NCBI GenBank assembly: GCA_010356995.1
Contig: ML996687.1
Span: forward strand, 683,803 to 747,802
Direction of reading: 5' to 3'
DNA: 64,000 bases
Source: Trichodelitschia bisporula
Lineage: Eukaryota > Ascomycota > Dothideomycetes > Phaeotrichales > Phaeotrichaceae
A program made the position numbers and the translations under genes. The notes below the pieces were generated by a model. That model saw nothing but the letters and a program-made list of their open reading frames with translations, was not told the DNA's origin and did no database searches. Positions 11,680-21,955 of the stretch are shown here, piece by piece; position 1 is the stretch's first letter; each line of letters begins with the position of its first letter.

Positions 11680-12121
11680 GTAAAGTGTCAATGGAAGTCT
11701 GCGTCGTGCGAGCTAGGCGGTTTGAGATACCCACGACGCTGGATGTTGCCCCATCGTTTGGAACGAGTGGGACAAATGGAACAAGTGGAACGAGGGGACT
11801 GAAACGGTTTCGGGGGGCGCAATTCATTCTTTTGGGCTAGATGTCCGGATGGCATGTCAGGTACACGTAGTAATAATGGGCACGGATTCACGCATTATAG
11901 CATAATTTTCAAACCATTGTAAGACTTTGTATTTTGAGCTTGATGTTGGCTACTACGCTATGGGTATCATGCTAGCCAGGTAAAAGGAGATAAGTAGAAC
12001 TCCGTCATTCAGCTCATATCCTGCCCCATACTCAGCTGCCCACATACCCAACGGGTTCACACAACAGCTCAAGGAACTGCGACCAGCCTGGTCTCCCAGC
12101 CCCTTTGCTGAAGACGTCGAT
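11680..12121. other. Convergent 3' intergenic region
   Basis: 442 bp between two convergent stop codons. It contains a short repeat-like G/A/T stretch near 11750-11800 (variants of GGAACGAGTGGGACAAATGG) and AT-rich sequence near 11890-11940 suited to 3' ends. No gene is seen. Confidence 0.5.
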
Positions 12122-14206
12122 CTAGGCAGCGATCGTAGTCTTCTCAACCCAGTAGACAACAGCCTCTCCATCCTTCTTGGAGCCAACGCGCCAACCGCCG
12201 TCACTACGCACATGGATGTGAGTGTAATTGCCGGCAGTCATAGCTTCAGCCCCGTGATCACCACCATGCTGATGACCTTCATGGCACTGCATCAGCCGAT
12301 AGGTGCTGCCATCGCCGGACCACGCCTCCAGGAGCGCATCATCCGGGAACGTGTTGTAGTCGTAGCCATGATTCTCAAGAACCGGGAACTCGTGGTAGCG
12401 CGTGAGTTCAACGTCGGCGAAGTTGTGCATCTTGGGATCGGCATTGTACCCAGAGATGGCGTGCGCGTTCGCAATGTTCAGGTCGCGGTACATGCCGACG
12501 ACTACCTGCTGGGAGTGATTCTCCGAGGCGCCCAGGCGGTAGACGATGTAGAGAATGTCATCGAAGTCGCCATCAACAACGTCGCTGAACTTAGCGGCCT
12601 TCTTGGTCTTGCTGCGCTTCTTGGATGTGATGGGCGAGAAGCCCTCGGTGTCTAAGTTGCAGAGTTTATGGCCGAGCGCGAGCCACTCCTGGAGCGTCAT
12701 GTTCTTCGGCGAGACAAGTGTCGGAGAGGAGGCAGAGTTCTGGGAGACCGAGTCGTCGAAGCCGATAGAGTCATTTTCGGAGTCCCAGTAGATGACCTGA
12801 CGCGACTAACTGATGTTAGCTTGTTCTCTGGTCTATGCTCAGGGGAATGAGACTGACCTTCTTGCTGGAACTAATGACCTTCTCCTTGCCTTTGGCCTTG
12901 GATTTCTTACCATGATTCTTGGACTGCTGAGCGACGAACTGTTTCTGTCAGCCATGTGTTCCTTAACGAATACAAAAAGTTTAAGAGAGAGTTAAAAGAC
13001 CTTTTCGTCATCAGCCGGTGAAAACCGAACCCAGGAAGGATCATCCGAGCTAGAGTCATTCGAAGCAGCAGCACGACGGCTAGGACCTACGTTGCTATGA
13101 ATCTGGTGCTCCACATCGTCGGCGTTGTACCGAGCCTTGCCTTTGCCGGTACGAGGGACTTGAAGGCACGGGTAGCCAAAGCCACTACGGGTAAGGCCGG
13201 GACAATCGGTCGAACCACAGTTGTCGCAGGCATCCGCGCATGTAGGCTGCTCGTATAATATGTTAGGCTTGTTTTTGATGTTGGTCGCATCGTAGCCACC
13301 GTCTGTCAAGCTCAGGGAAGACTCCGAGCCAACAGGGGTGCACCCCGGAGGATGGAAAACAACGGGTATATTCATCTTCACGGGCCCGTTCTGAAAGCTG
13401 AGCCCGCACGGCGCAGTGATCTCCAAGTAGGACGCAGTGTCTGACACGGCCGGAGAAGGGTTGCCGAGGCCGTGAGTCGGAGCAGGTCCCCAGATGTTTT
13501 CGAAGTTCTCCTGCGCCTCCTCCTGAGAGATGAGAGCCTCCGGCTGCGCAGGAGCATCGCGAACAACGGGAACCTGCCTCGGCGCAGTATAGCCAGTACG
13601 AGACATGAGCCGAGCACGCTGGAGTGTGTCGATATCGACGGGCGGCTTCCCAACAGGGCGACTAACGGAAGGTTTCTGATGGTCCATTGAACTAACCTCA
13701 CTATCAGCCTCAGCGGCGGGGCGATCACGCGCGATGATCTCGAGCCACGCAGCCTCCTTAGCAGCGATCTCAGCCTCTTCTTCCTCCGCCTTGCGGCGCA
13801 TGTTGTCCATCTTGGCCTTATCAGCGTCGACGCGAGCCTGGCGGCGCTTCTGCTTGGCAATGACCGCATCCGTGATGGCCTGCTGTTCAGCTTCGAACTG
13901 AGCACGACGCTGCATCTCTTCGGCGAGACGATCAGCCTTGATGATCTCCGCGAGCTGCTTCTCTTGCTTGGCAACACGCTTCGCCTCGCGCGCGGCCTCT
14001 GCCTCAAAGATGGGCTCCATGACGTCGAGGTGCCGCAGGATGGCGGTGACGTTCGTTTTCTGGCCGGGAGGACGCGACGGCCCAGCTTCGACCTCGTCGT
14101 CGTAGTCCTCGGCGAACTTGACCGACTTCTTGATCTTGGAAGACTTTGCAGACTTCTTGCCCTTAGGCTTCGGAGGAGGCGAGTTGTAGCGCGAGCTACG
14201 GCCCAT
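12122..14206 (-). CDS. Hypothetical coiled-coil protein with a Cys-rich motif
   Basis: A predicted 658-residue protein of no family I recognise. Exons: 14206-13001, 12944-12858, 12805-12122, all phase 0. The N-terminus is very basic (MGRSSRYNSPPPKPKGKKS, then KIKKSVKFAED), suggesting nuclear localisation. Residues about 70-195 form a long charged helix rich in Ala/Glu/Lys/Arg (for example AEEMQRRAQFEAEQQA), likely a coiled coil. A cysteine cluster, CADACDNCGSTDCPG, follows near residue 345 and could bind metal. The C-terminal third is a distinct globular-looking region (DDILYIVYRLGASENHS to GNYTHIHVRSDGGWRVG). The donor of intron 1 (GTCTTT) is unusual but gives a continuous frame. It reads like a lineage-restricted gene. 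Confidence 0.62.
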
Positions 14207-15098
14207 TGTCCCTTGGTGCCTGAAGGTTTTTGGAGTTCGAGATGCGCTCACAAAAGCTGTAGGACCCTGCAACAAGAGTCGCAAGGGGAAGACGTCCGTA
14301 GACGGTTGCTCACAAAAGCTAAAGGGGGTGCCGTTAGGCAGACTTGTCGAAAAACGTACTGATTATGATGTTAGTGATTGTTGTTATAACTGAAAGTGTT
14401 TGGTATAGCGCTCTCAATTTGGATGAGAATGATCAATGTGAAGGCAAACTTGAAGGCAATGTATAGGGGCAGTTGGGAGCGTGAAGGTGAAGTGCAACAT
14501 GCTGATGGGAATGCTCCAACAGCAAACGCGGCTATTGCGCCCCTGAGCCAAAAGGGGTACTGTGATGAGGAGTTGATCTGTACTTACAAGGCGCGATATG
14601 CACCTGGCTTCAAAGAAGCGGAACGTGGGGGTAAACGGTGGGAAACAATCGGGAGCGGATGGTGGAGACAGTATGGGGGAGCGGAAGTGATGATGTTGTG
14701 GTTTGGGTTTGAGTTGAGGATGGAAAGTTGACCTTTATGCCCCTCGAGGTGTTTTCTTGGCTGGAAGAATGGTGAGGGCTTGGCTGGGAAAATGATGAGA
14801 CTGGAGAGATCTTGAGAGAAGGTGGTGGTAACTATAAAGCTTGGGCGCTGAGTTCTGCCGATTGTGTCTGAACATCGGGACATCTCGTCTCTCCATCCCT
14901 TTTTGGCAACCTTTGCCAAGGCACGTCAGGAGCACGCCCCAGAGGGCAGGAGCCGACAAAGAGTAGAAACTCCGGAGATATCCGAGATAAGTCGAGTAAC
15001 GCAGCATATACAGGGCTAGTAGCATGCGTAGCCTAGGCAACGCCCACTGGGTGAGCTTTGGTTGTTGGTAGATGTCTGTGAGTATATGAAGTCTAGTT
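14207..15098. other. Intergenic region between two minus-strand genes
   Basis: About 0.9 kb upstream of the coiled-coil gene and downstream of SDH1. Open frames (up to 111 codons) have no ATG-led coding support or family match. It should contain the SDH1 3' end and the promoter of the coiled-coil gene. Confidence 0.5.
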
Positions 15099-17231
15099 CT
15101 AGTAGGACCGCTTTGCGAGTGGGACAGACTGAGAAAAGTTAGCATGGCTCTGCGAGGACCTGGCTCACTCACAGCGCATTCGTTTTCATCCAGCGTCTTC
15201 ATCACTACCGCCCGACTCCCCACCTCAACCTTATCCCCCACATCCTTCTGCCATGTCAAGCTGTGCTTCAACCACTGCTGATCATCTCGCTCAGGATAGT
15301 CTTCTCTCGCATGGCTTCCACGGCTCTCCTTCCTCTCCAACGCTGCCCGCACCGTTTGCGCCGCATTCGTCAACAGATTCCTCGTCTCCAGGGTCTCAAT
15401 CAGATCCGAGTTCCAAATCAAGCTCTTATCCCGCACCCCGAGCTCGGTATTGAACTTCCCCTCAATCGCCGTCAGCCTCTCCACTCCTGAAGCCAGGCTC
15501 TCCTCTGTGCGGAACACCGCCGACTCCATCTGCATCGTCCGCTGCATCGCTTCACGGATCTGCGCTGCGCCGCTCGGGCCATCGCTCCGGCGCACGCGAT
15601 CCAGATCCTCGAAGGAATCCATACCGACGGACTCAGGTACCTTGTCAACGGATAGTGGCATGCCTGGCTCGTTGTTGGCGGCAATGTCAAGGGCGCATGC
15701 TCTGCCGAAAACGACAATGTCGAGCAGCGAATTGGCGCCAAGGCGATTGGCACCGTGTACGCTCACGCAGGCGGCCTCGCCTGCAGCGTACAACCCGGGA
15801 ACGGCCTTCTCAGTACCGGTGACGGGATCGACAGCTAGGACGTGACCCTTGTAGTTCGTAGGGATACCGCCCATACAGTAATGCACAGTAGGCCTTTTCG
15901 TTAGCTAAAGATCTGCACCAGTACGGCGACTTACAAAACGGGAATCGGCTCGCGGGTGATATCGATGCCTGCGAAGATTGAGGCCGTCTCAGCAATGCCA
16001 GGGAGCCGGTTATGAATAATCTCCGCTGGAAGATGAGACAGCTGAAGGTAGATGTGGTCCTTGTCTGGACCCACGCCGCGACCCTCGCGAATCTCCATGT
16101 TCATGCTCCGGCTGACGACGTCGCGGCTCGCCAGGTCACGGGCAGTAGGCGCATAGCGCTCCATGAACCGCTCGCCCTCGCTATTGATCAGATATCCGCC
16201 TTCGCCGCGTGCGCCCTCCGTAATCAGCACCCCGGCACCGTAGATGCCGCTCGGGTGGAATTGCACGAACTCCATGTCTTGCAGCGGTAGGCCTGCGCGG
16301 GATGCCATGGCGCTGCCGTCTCCGGTACTGGTATGCGCGCTGGTGGCTGAGAAGTACGCTCGTCCATAACCTCCAGTAGCAAGAATTGTGTTCCTGGCGA
16401 AGAGGCGATGAAGCGTCCCATCTTCCATACTGATCGCCGTGATGCCTACGCACTTTCCTTCACTCATCATCAGGTCCAGCGCGAACCACTCGACCATAAA
16501 CTTGCAGTCATGCTTGAGGCTTAAACCGTACAGCGTATGGAGCATGGCATGTCCCGTCCGGTCCGCAGCGCAAGCTGTGCGGTGGCCTTGCCCTCCTTTG
16601 CCAAAGCGCTGGCTCTGGCCGCCGATGGGACGCTGATAGATGGTGCCCTCTTCGGTGCGCGAAAAGGGCATACCGTAGTTTTCGAGCTCTGCCACGGCGG
16701 CAATCGCCTCACGGGTCATGTAGTGGATCGCATCTTGGTCACCGAGCCAATCGGAACCTTTGACGGTGTCGTAGTGGTGCCATTCGAAGTGGTCCTCATG
16801 CATGTTACCCAGGGCGGCATTGATACCGCCTTGAGCTGCCACGGTGTGGGAGCGAGTTGGAAACTGGGCTGTCAGTATGTAAGACACTGAGCACTGGGAT
16901 TATCTACCAGTTTCGTTATGCATGCAGTGTTGAAGCCTGCCTCTGTTAGGCCAACTGCTGCACGCAAGCCAGCTCCGCCAGCTCCGACGACGAGGGCACT
17001 GGAACAGTGATAAGCAGTCAATTCAGCGCTTCTTGCAGTCAATTCAACCGCTGTCACAAGCACCTACTCGTAATGATGATCTACCACAGGTACTGGCTTG
17101 TCTGCCTTCAGGGTTGACTGAACTGCGTTCTGTCGTACTCCATCCGTCACCAGCGTTCGTCTCTGCGTCGTCCTGAATCCAAGCTGCCCCGCCCGGCGCA
17201 AAGAGCCCAATTGGGCTCCCAAAAGCCGCAT
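15099..17231 (-). CDS. SDH1: Succinate dehydrogenase flavoprotein subunit, mitochondrial
   Basis: The 644-residue FAD-bearing catalytic subunit of complex II, oxidising succinate to fumarate and passing electrons to Sdh2. Exons: 17231-17068, 16998-16908, 16863-15935, 15893-15173, 15128-15099. It begins with a basic amphipathic presequence ([15 protein letters not shown]), then the dinucleotide-binding [15 protein letters not shown]. The histidine of [13 protein letters not shown] (about residue 91) is the covalent FAD site. Catalytic and substrate regions include [35 protein letters not shown] and GGIPTNYKG. The final 30-nt exon supplies the ending SVPLAKRSY. Length and motif order are complete. 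Two CCAAT-type elements lie in the divergent promoter. Confidence 0.98.
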
Positions 17232-17853
17232 CGTGTCAATAAGGTTAGGTGAAAGGATAGAAGAGGATACATTGCGGCTCTTTTCTCCATAGCGAAGATG
17301 CGGATTTAACAGCACACCAGCACCAATTGCCGACCCCGCAATATCAGCAGCTAACGACGACACGAGCTGACTTGCAGCTTTGACAGACAGTCGGGAATTC
17401 GATCTCCGGCGGGAATAAACCCGCGGGGCAAGGTACAGTACGGAGGCCAAGCTTCATGCACCCCCTTGAAGTTGGTGGCAGATGCGGCGGAAGCCTTTCC
17501 GCTTTCCGGGGGGCCTTTACCCCTGTCCGTGGGGTTGTCCGTAGGCGATAACGGAGGAAACTGATTCGCCACAACTTTTGATCCTTTTCAACCAACACAG
17601 CTTTCTACTACCTCAAGTGACTTCGTCCCCAGCTGTGACGGACAATTGGCCTTTTAATCACAATGCTTTCTTTTCCCGCCTCCATCTCCTGTTCGTACTG
17701 ACCGCATTGCGGGGAAATTGGCATAAAAGCGTGCTACATCCGTCTCCACTCCGCGTCCGGTACCCTATCCGTGTGTGGAGTCTTCGTTTCCCCCGCTCTG
17801 CATTCCGCTAGCCCTTCTCTTCACATGTTGACAGGTTTTCGGCCTCTCCAGTA
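17232..17853. promoter_or_regulatory. Divergent promoter interval SDH1 / 584-aa protein
   Basis: 622 bp between start codons. CCAAT occurs at 17333 and its complement ATTGG at 17645; the Hap complex that binds CCAAT controls respiratory genes in fungi, so a role at SDH1 is plausible but inferred. Open frames here are short and unsupported. Confidence 0.45.
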
Positions 17854-19608
17854 ATGTCAGCTCCTAGCTCCATCCCTACCCACATCCAGACGACAGCACC
17901 TGTCGAGCTCGATTTCGCCATCCGCTACATCAACGGCTACCTCGAAGCTGCCAAACCTCAACCGGATCTTAGCCCAGAAGCTCCTCCCGAGGGTGAAGCA
18001 CGCATCGGAGCCGACAGTAGAGGACGGGTCATGACGCTCGTCGAGCGGATACGCGAAAACGCGCAGGTTGACGCGCTTCCGTCAATGGAATGTGGGGGGC
18101 GGCACGGAGACCTGGGGCAACCCGTGGAAAACAAAGATGCAATCCACGAATCAAACAAAATTACCAGCCCGCGAAAAAGCAGCATCAAAAGGAAGAGATC
18201 TGAAGCTGCAACGTTGCTAGAAGAAGCTTCAAGGCTTTCAATACCAAAAGAAGACAATTCGAAGCCTCTTGCTGAACCGGGCCTGAAACCGAGCCCACCA
18301 GAGAGCCACACGATCGAGTTGACAATCGCTAACGATATCCGTTCTCAGCCCGTCAACGCAGAGAGAATCCAGCCACCAGAAGACAGCCTCCGCACTCCCC
18401 CTATGGACCAACTTGGCAATCGCCAGTCCAAAAAGCGGCGCCGGGCACGCGCTACGCAAGGCGCTGATGAGCCCAACCACGAGCCGAAGCCGCGGCAGCG
18501 GCATGAAAGGCGACAATTGAAAAAATGGAAGAGAGAACTGAAGCAAGATCGAGATCATAAACTTGGCACGCCGGCGAAGTGCGTACCTGCTGACCGGAAT
18601 GGCTCCGGACGAACCCAAGAAGAACGCCTTGCCCTCCACAATGCGATACGTGCGAAGAAGAAGGAGAAGCGGAAGCAGAAAAAGGCCGCAAAGCGAGCCA
18701 AGATGAAATCGAAAACGGAGAGACCGGAGGAGTACAAGGAGAACCTATCGGCAACAGACAAACCGGCAGTGTCACAATTGCTCCTTCCAGAGCGTCGGAG
18801 AGCTGTTGCTGTCGTAATCCATTCGGCCTCAAGAAAGCACGTCTCCTTGCGAGCTGGACCGTCTCCATGGGGCGAGGATGTGCCGAAGGCTGTGAAGCAA
18901 GCGACCCCGCCACCGTCGCCGCGTGGTCCAACTTCACAACCTCCATCATTGGAGAGCCGCGAAGCTCTCCCGGGCACTCCAGCGTATGCCCCATTATCTC
19001 CCTCGCAGCCGCCGCATGATGCTTCCGGACTTTTCGACTCGCTCCTGCGCGAGCTGAGCAAATCAGCGGAATCCATTCCGCCAGCTCAGCCCGTTGTATC
19101 TGAAGAGCCTCCATCACCATCGCCTGCTGACAGAAGAAAGGTGCGTGTGCATTTTTCCGGTCTTGAGGACACTCCCGTCGCTTCTCAACGTGAGCTGCGT
19201 TCCGGAACACCGCGGGCGCGCAAGGCCAAGAAGAAAAGAGCCGTGTCCCTACCTTCGCTCGAGGATTCAGTGCTACCCTCGTCAGGTGTACCTAAGACGC
19301 CGGAGGAGTGTGTGGAGCGAGTCTCCATGATGAAGTCTCAAAAACAGGAGCTGTCTTCTCACCCAGCCTCGGAGGCCGACACGGAGAAGCAGGCCTTAGC
19401 CGATGCCACCGGACCGCAACCGCTAACTAGAAGCCCCTCTACTCCCTCCAAGCGCTCGGCAACTCAGGACGTCCCCACTCAGAAGCCCTCGCCAGGATCG
19501 CGATTCGGGATCACGCCCTTCCAGGAGTTGGGAATGGATCAGCCCGCTACCCAGGAGGACTTGGTTGGGCAGTTCTTGGGGCCTGAAGGCACGCTGTCGT
19601 TGTGGTAG
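17854..19608 (+). CDS. Hypothetical basic, disordered nuclear-type protein (584 aa)
   Basis: A single-exon gene from ATG at 17854. I recognise no family. The first 60 residues (PVELDFAIRYINGYLEAA) may fold; the rest is mostly disordered and very rich in Lys, Arg, Ser and Pro. Clusters such as KRKRSE and AKKKEKRKQKKAAKRAK resemble nuclear or nucleolar localisation signals. The central part is Pro/Ser-rich, followed by KVRVHFSGLEDTPV. The conserved-looking tail is SRFGITPFQELGMDQPATQ. Codon use and the long uninterrupted frame support a real gene. RNA-binding, ribosome-biogenesis or chromatin roles are possible but not shown. Confidence 0.65.
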   Translation: MSAPSSIPTHIQTTAPVELDFAIRYINGYLEAAKPQPDLSPEAPPEGEARIGADSRGRVMTLVERIRENAQVDALPSMECGGRHGDLGQPVENKDAIHESNKITSPRKSSIKRKRSEAATLLEEASRLSIPKEDNSKPLAEPGLKPSPPESHTIELTIANDIRSQPVNAERIQPPEDSLRTPPMDQLGNRQSKKRRRARATQGADEPNHEPKPRQRHERRQLKKWKRELKQDRDHKLGTPAKCVPADRNGSGRTQEERLALHNAIRAKKKEKRKQKKAAKRAKMKSKTERPEEYKENLSATDKPAVSQLLLPERRRAVAVVIHSASRKHVSLRAGPSPWGEDVPKAVKQATPPPSPRGPTSQPPSLESREALPGTPAYAPLSPSQPPHDASGLFDSLLRELSKSAESIPPAQPVVSEEPPSPSPADRRKVRVHFSGLEDTPVASQRELRSGTPRARKAKKKRAVSLPSLEDSVLPSSGVPKTPEECVERVSMMKSQKQELSSHPASEADTEKQALADATGPQPLTRSPSTPSKRSATQDVPTQKPSPGSRFGITPFQELGMDQPATQEDLVGQFLGPEGTLSLW

Positions 19609-21097
19609 TCATGATTCTTCTGTGTCATGTCTGTTGCTCTCAGGTTACGCGCTACTCGCGTGGTACGGGAGATCTAGGAAGGTTGCGAGCTGGTGGTCAG
19701 CGGCTCCTGGCTTCACTTAATGTAGCTCCTCCGCATTGCATCGGCGTCGGTGGGTTCATTTGATATGCGCGATAATAATCACATCATTGTGGAGAAATGA
19801 CCGTCGTAGCTTGTCAATCAAAGCCGCTTAAGACACCTCGCAGTCCTCGCTATTCGTAAGGGGGACTACCACCGCTATCGCTTGATTGCGCCAAAGGCAC
19901 AACACTCCACAGGTAGGCCTTAGGCGAGCCATGGATATTTACCTTCACATCCTGTCGCGGCATCGCCAACCCGTCGTAGTCTCCTCGACTCCATCCGACT
20001 AAAGGCATGACAGAGCTAACACCGGCGCAATGCATGCCAGGCACGTACTCGGTCTTCATAGCGCCCCGTGCCCCTCACGGCCGCAACCTGAACGAGCTTA
20101 TGACTTCCAATCGTTAGGGCACGGCTTCCGTATGGCTGCACCGGGCCGTCATACAGCCACCTCACTACCACCGTGTGCCAACTCCTCGTTCGAGGCTCGA
20201 AAGTGGCAGCATTGGGCCGATGCGAATCTCTTGAGCCACGAGAGAGCAGTAGCAGTCCCGCAGGTTCGACGCCGCACCCTCTGCGCTTCTGGAACGGTTT
20301 CAGCCTTGGATCGACGGTGTCGGTCGACCCGAATCGCCTGTCGTTTGTACGGCAAATCTCTCCCCAGCCTTGCCAGACCATGGGCACTGAACCAAGCTTA
20401 CTTTCCTCATCTCACCCAATGCAGGCTACGCTGCAAAGTCCATCACGCGTCGTCCTTCGGCCGGAAGGTACTATGCCTATAGCCTCGCCCAATATTCCTT
20501 GCCCTAGGATCCCAACCCCACAATTGATGTGCACGCGAGAGTCGTGAATCGCAGCCACCATCGCGGCTCCCCACGGCCGTAACGGGTCTCAAGTAGATCG
20601 CCTGCATGGTTCTCCGCAAATCATCGGCTAGTCTATCGAAAAAGGTCCATCAGTTGCCAGGTCGTTGACTTCACCAGATCAAGAGCCGCTGTGCTATTGG
20701 TACATCATACAGACCCGATATCAAACATCCCCAGGGCTGCATTGATGCTGCAATGTCCGCCCCGCGTATGTCCGCGCCTGAAGCACTTTACGCTCTACGG
20801 CGCGATATGCGTCGACCCGTACCAGCGGTGCTGGGTCGGGTGGCATAGACGCGTTGAGAGAAAGTCTAAGATATGTCCCGCAGACGACAGGAGAGCAGCG
20901 AATCTGGCGAACGTAGGCTCGGCCGGTGGCAGGTAAAGTACGAAGGGACTGGAGCGGCGGGAGTATAAGAAGCACAGCGCATGTGCGTCCGGAGGGCCAT
21001 CGTTCCAAGCACACCGTGTCTGATTACGAACCTGAATCGGTGAGTACTGCGAGAGTGGTGGGTGTACACTACTAACGACCGCAAGTCGCTCCTTACA
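19609..21097. other. Intergenic region upstream of the HsbA-like gene
   Basis: About 1.5 kb. Several open frames of 120-150 codons exist on both strands near 20030-20550, but they overlap one another and show no domain or splice pattern. A B-box-like GGTTCGA at 20267 has no matching A-box or acceptor stem. The last 140 bp is the promoter of the next gene. Confidence 0.5.
20964..20969 (+). promoter_or_regulatory. TATA-like element of the HsbA-like gene
   Basis: TATAAG, 134 bp upstream of the ATG at 21098, in a GC-rich setting. Placement is typical for a core promoter, though no transcript data exist here. Confidence 0.4.
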
Positions 21098-21955
21098 ATG
21101 CGTCTCTCCCCCATCCTCACGCTCACGCTCGCGCTCGCCGGCCTCACCGCGGCAGGGACCTCCTTCCGGGCGGAGACGTACAGCCAGTCCGCCGGGTCTA
21201 CTGGGCCAGCCATAAAAGGCGCGCTCAACGCACTCACCCCGGCGCTGAAAGACCTCGACCAGGCAGTCGCAGCCCTCACACCCGCCAACGCGGCAACGCA
21301 AATCGACGTCATCGTCGCAAAAGGCAAAAAGCTGTCCGACGTAACCCTCGCGCAGGCCGCCAAAATACAGTCCTCAGGGCCAGTTGCCGGCGTCACAGAG
21401 CTCATCTCGCTCATCACCCCCGGGCTCGCAACGCTTCGCGCGCTGAACCAAACCCTCGTCGACATCGCGGCGAAAATGGACACGGTCAAGGGGTCGGGGC
21501 AGGTGGACAAGGTGACCGTGCTGATCAAGGATGCGAAGGCGCCGATATCAGCTCTGATCCAGGGGTTTATTAGCCAGGCCCCGCCGAGCACAAGCGCGAA
21601 TGCGCCGAAGTTGCCTGAAGGCGTCAAACTTCCCAGTGCTGCCGACCTGGATAAGCTCATTGACGGAGCGCTCGACCAGGCGGTTGCGATGTTCAAGGGC
21701 GAGGCGGCGAGCTTTACTATTCCACCGGATGTGCTGGCTGCGTTGCCCAAGTTTACGGGTGCGCCGGGCGGTGCGTCGGGAGCGGCGCCACCGGCTCCTA
21801 CGAGTGCGCCCGCTACGCCGGCGGCGGTGCCGAAGGCGAAAGGTGGAGCGGTACCGAAGGGAACGGCGAAGGGGACGGCGAAGGGGACGGCGAAGGGGAA
21901 GGGCACGCCTGTGAAGGGGCCGGAGGTGATGGGCTTTTGGGCAGACGAGGAGTAG
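21098..21955 (+). CDS. HsbA-like secreted cell-wall/hydrophobic surface-binding protein
   Basis: A 285-residue intronless gene. MRLSPILTLTLALAGLTAAG is a clear signal peptide. Residues about 30-190 are an Ala/Leu/Val-rich helical domain with regularly spaced hydrophobics (LNALTPALKDLDQAVAALTP, GVTELISLITPGLATLRALN, LIKDAKAPISALIQGF). This fits the HsbA / cell-wall galactomannoprotein family, proteins that coat hydrophobic surfaces or bind small hydrophobic ligands. The C-terminus is low-complexity: a Pro/Ala stretch, then four GTAKGTAKG-type repeats in a Lys/Gly tail, an unusual basic ending. No cysteines are seen in the domain, as is common in this family. The assignment is by pattern; a Pfam search would settle it. 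Confidence 0.78.
   Translation: MRLSPILTLTLALAGLTAAGTSFRAETYSQSAGSTGPAIKGALNALTPALKDLDQAVAALTPANAATQIDVIVAKGKKLSDVTLAQAAKIQSSGPVAGVTELISLITPGLATLRALNQTLVDIAAKMDTVKGSGQVDKVTVLIKDAKAPISALIQGFISQAPPSTSANAPKLPEGVKLPSAADLDKLIDGALDQAVAMFKGEAASFTIPPDVLAALPKFTGAPGGASGAAPPAPTSAPATPAAVPKAKGGAVPKGTAKGTAKGTAKGKGTPVKGPEVMGFWADEE
21815..21907 (+). repeat. In-frame Lys/Gly/Thr codon repeat at the HsbA-like C-terminus
   Basis: A short tandem repeat of GGGACGGCGAAG-type units encodes GTAKGTAKGTAKGKGTPVKG. It is in frame with the gene and probably expands or contracts by slippage. Confidence 0.7.

Noticed and set aside
20230-20310. tRNA-like B-box (GGTTCGA)
   Set aside because: No A-box at the right distance, no pairing acceptor stem and no anticodon arm could be found. 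Similar GGTTCGA matches at 10147 and 10302 fail for the same reasons.
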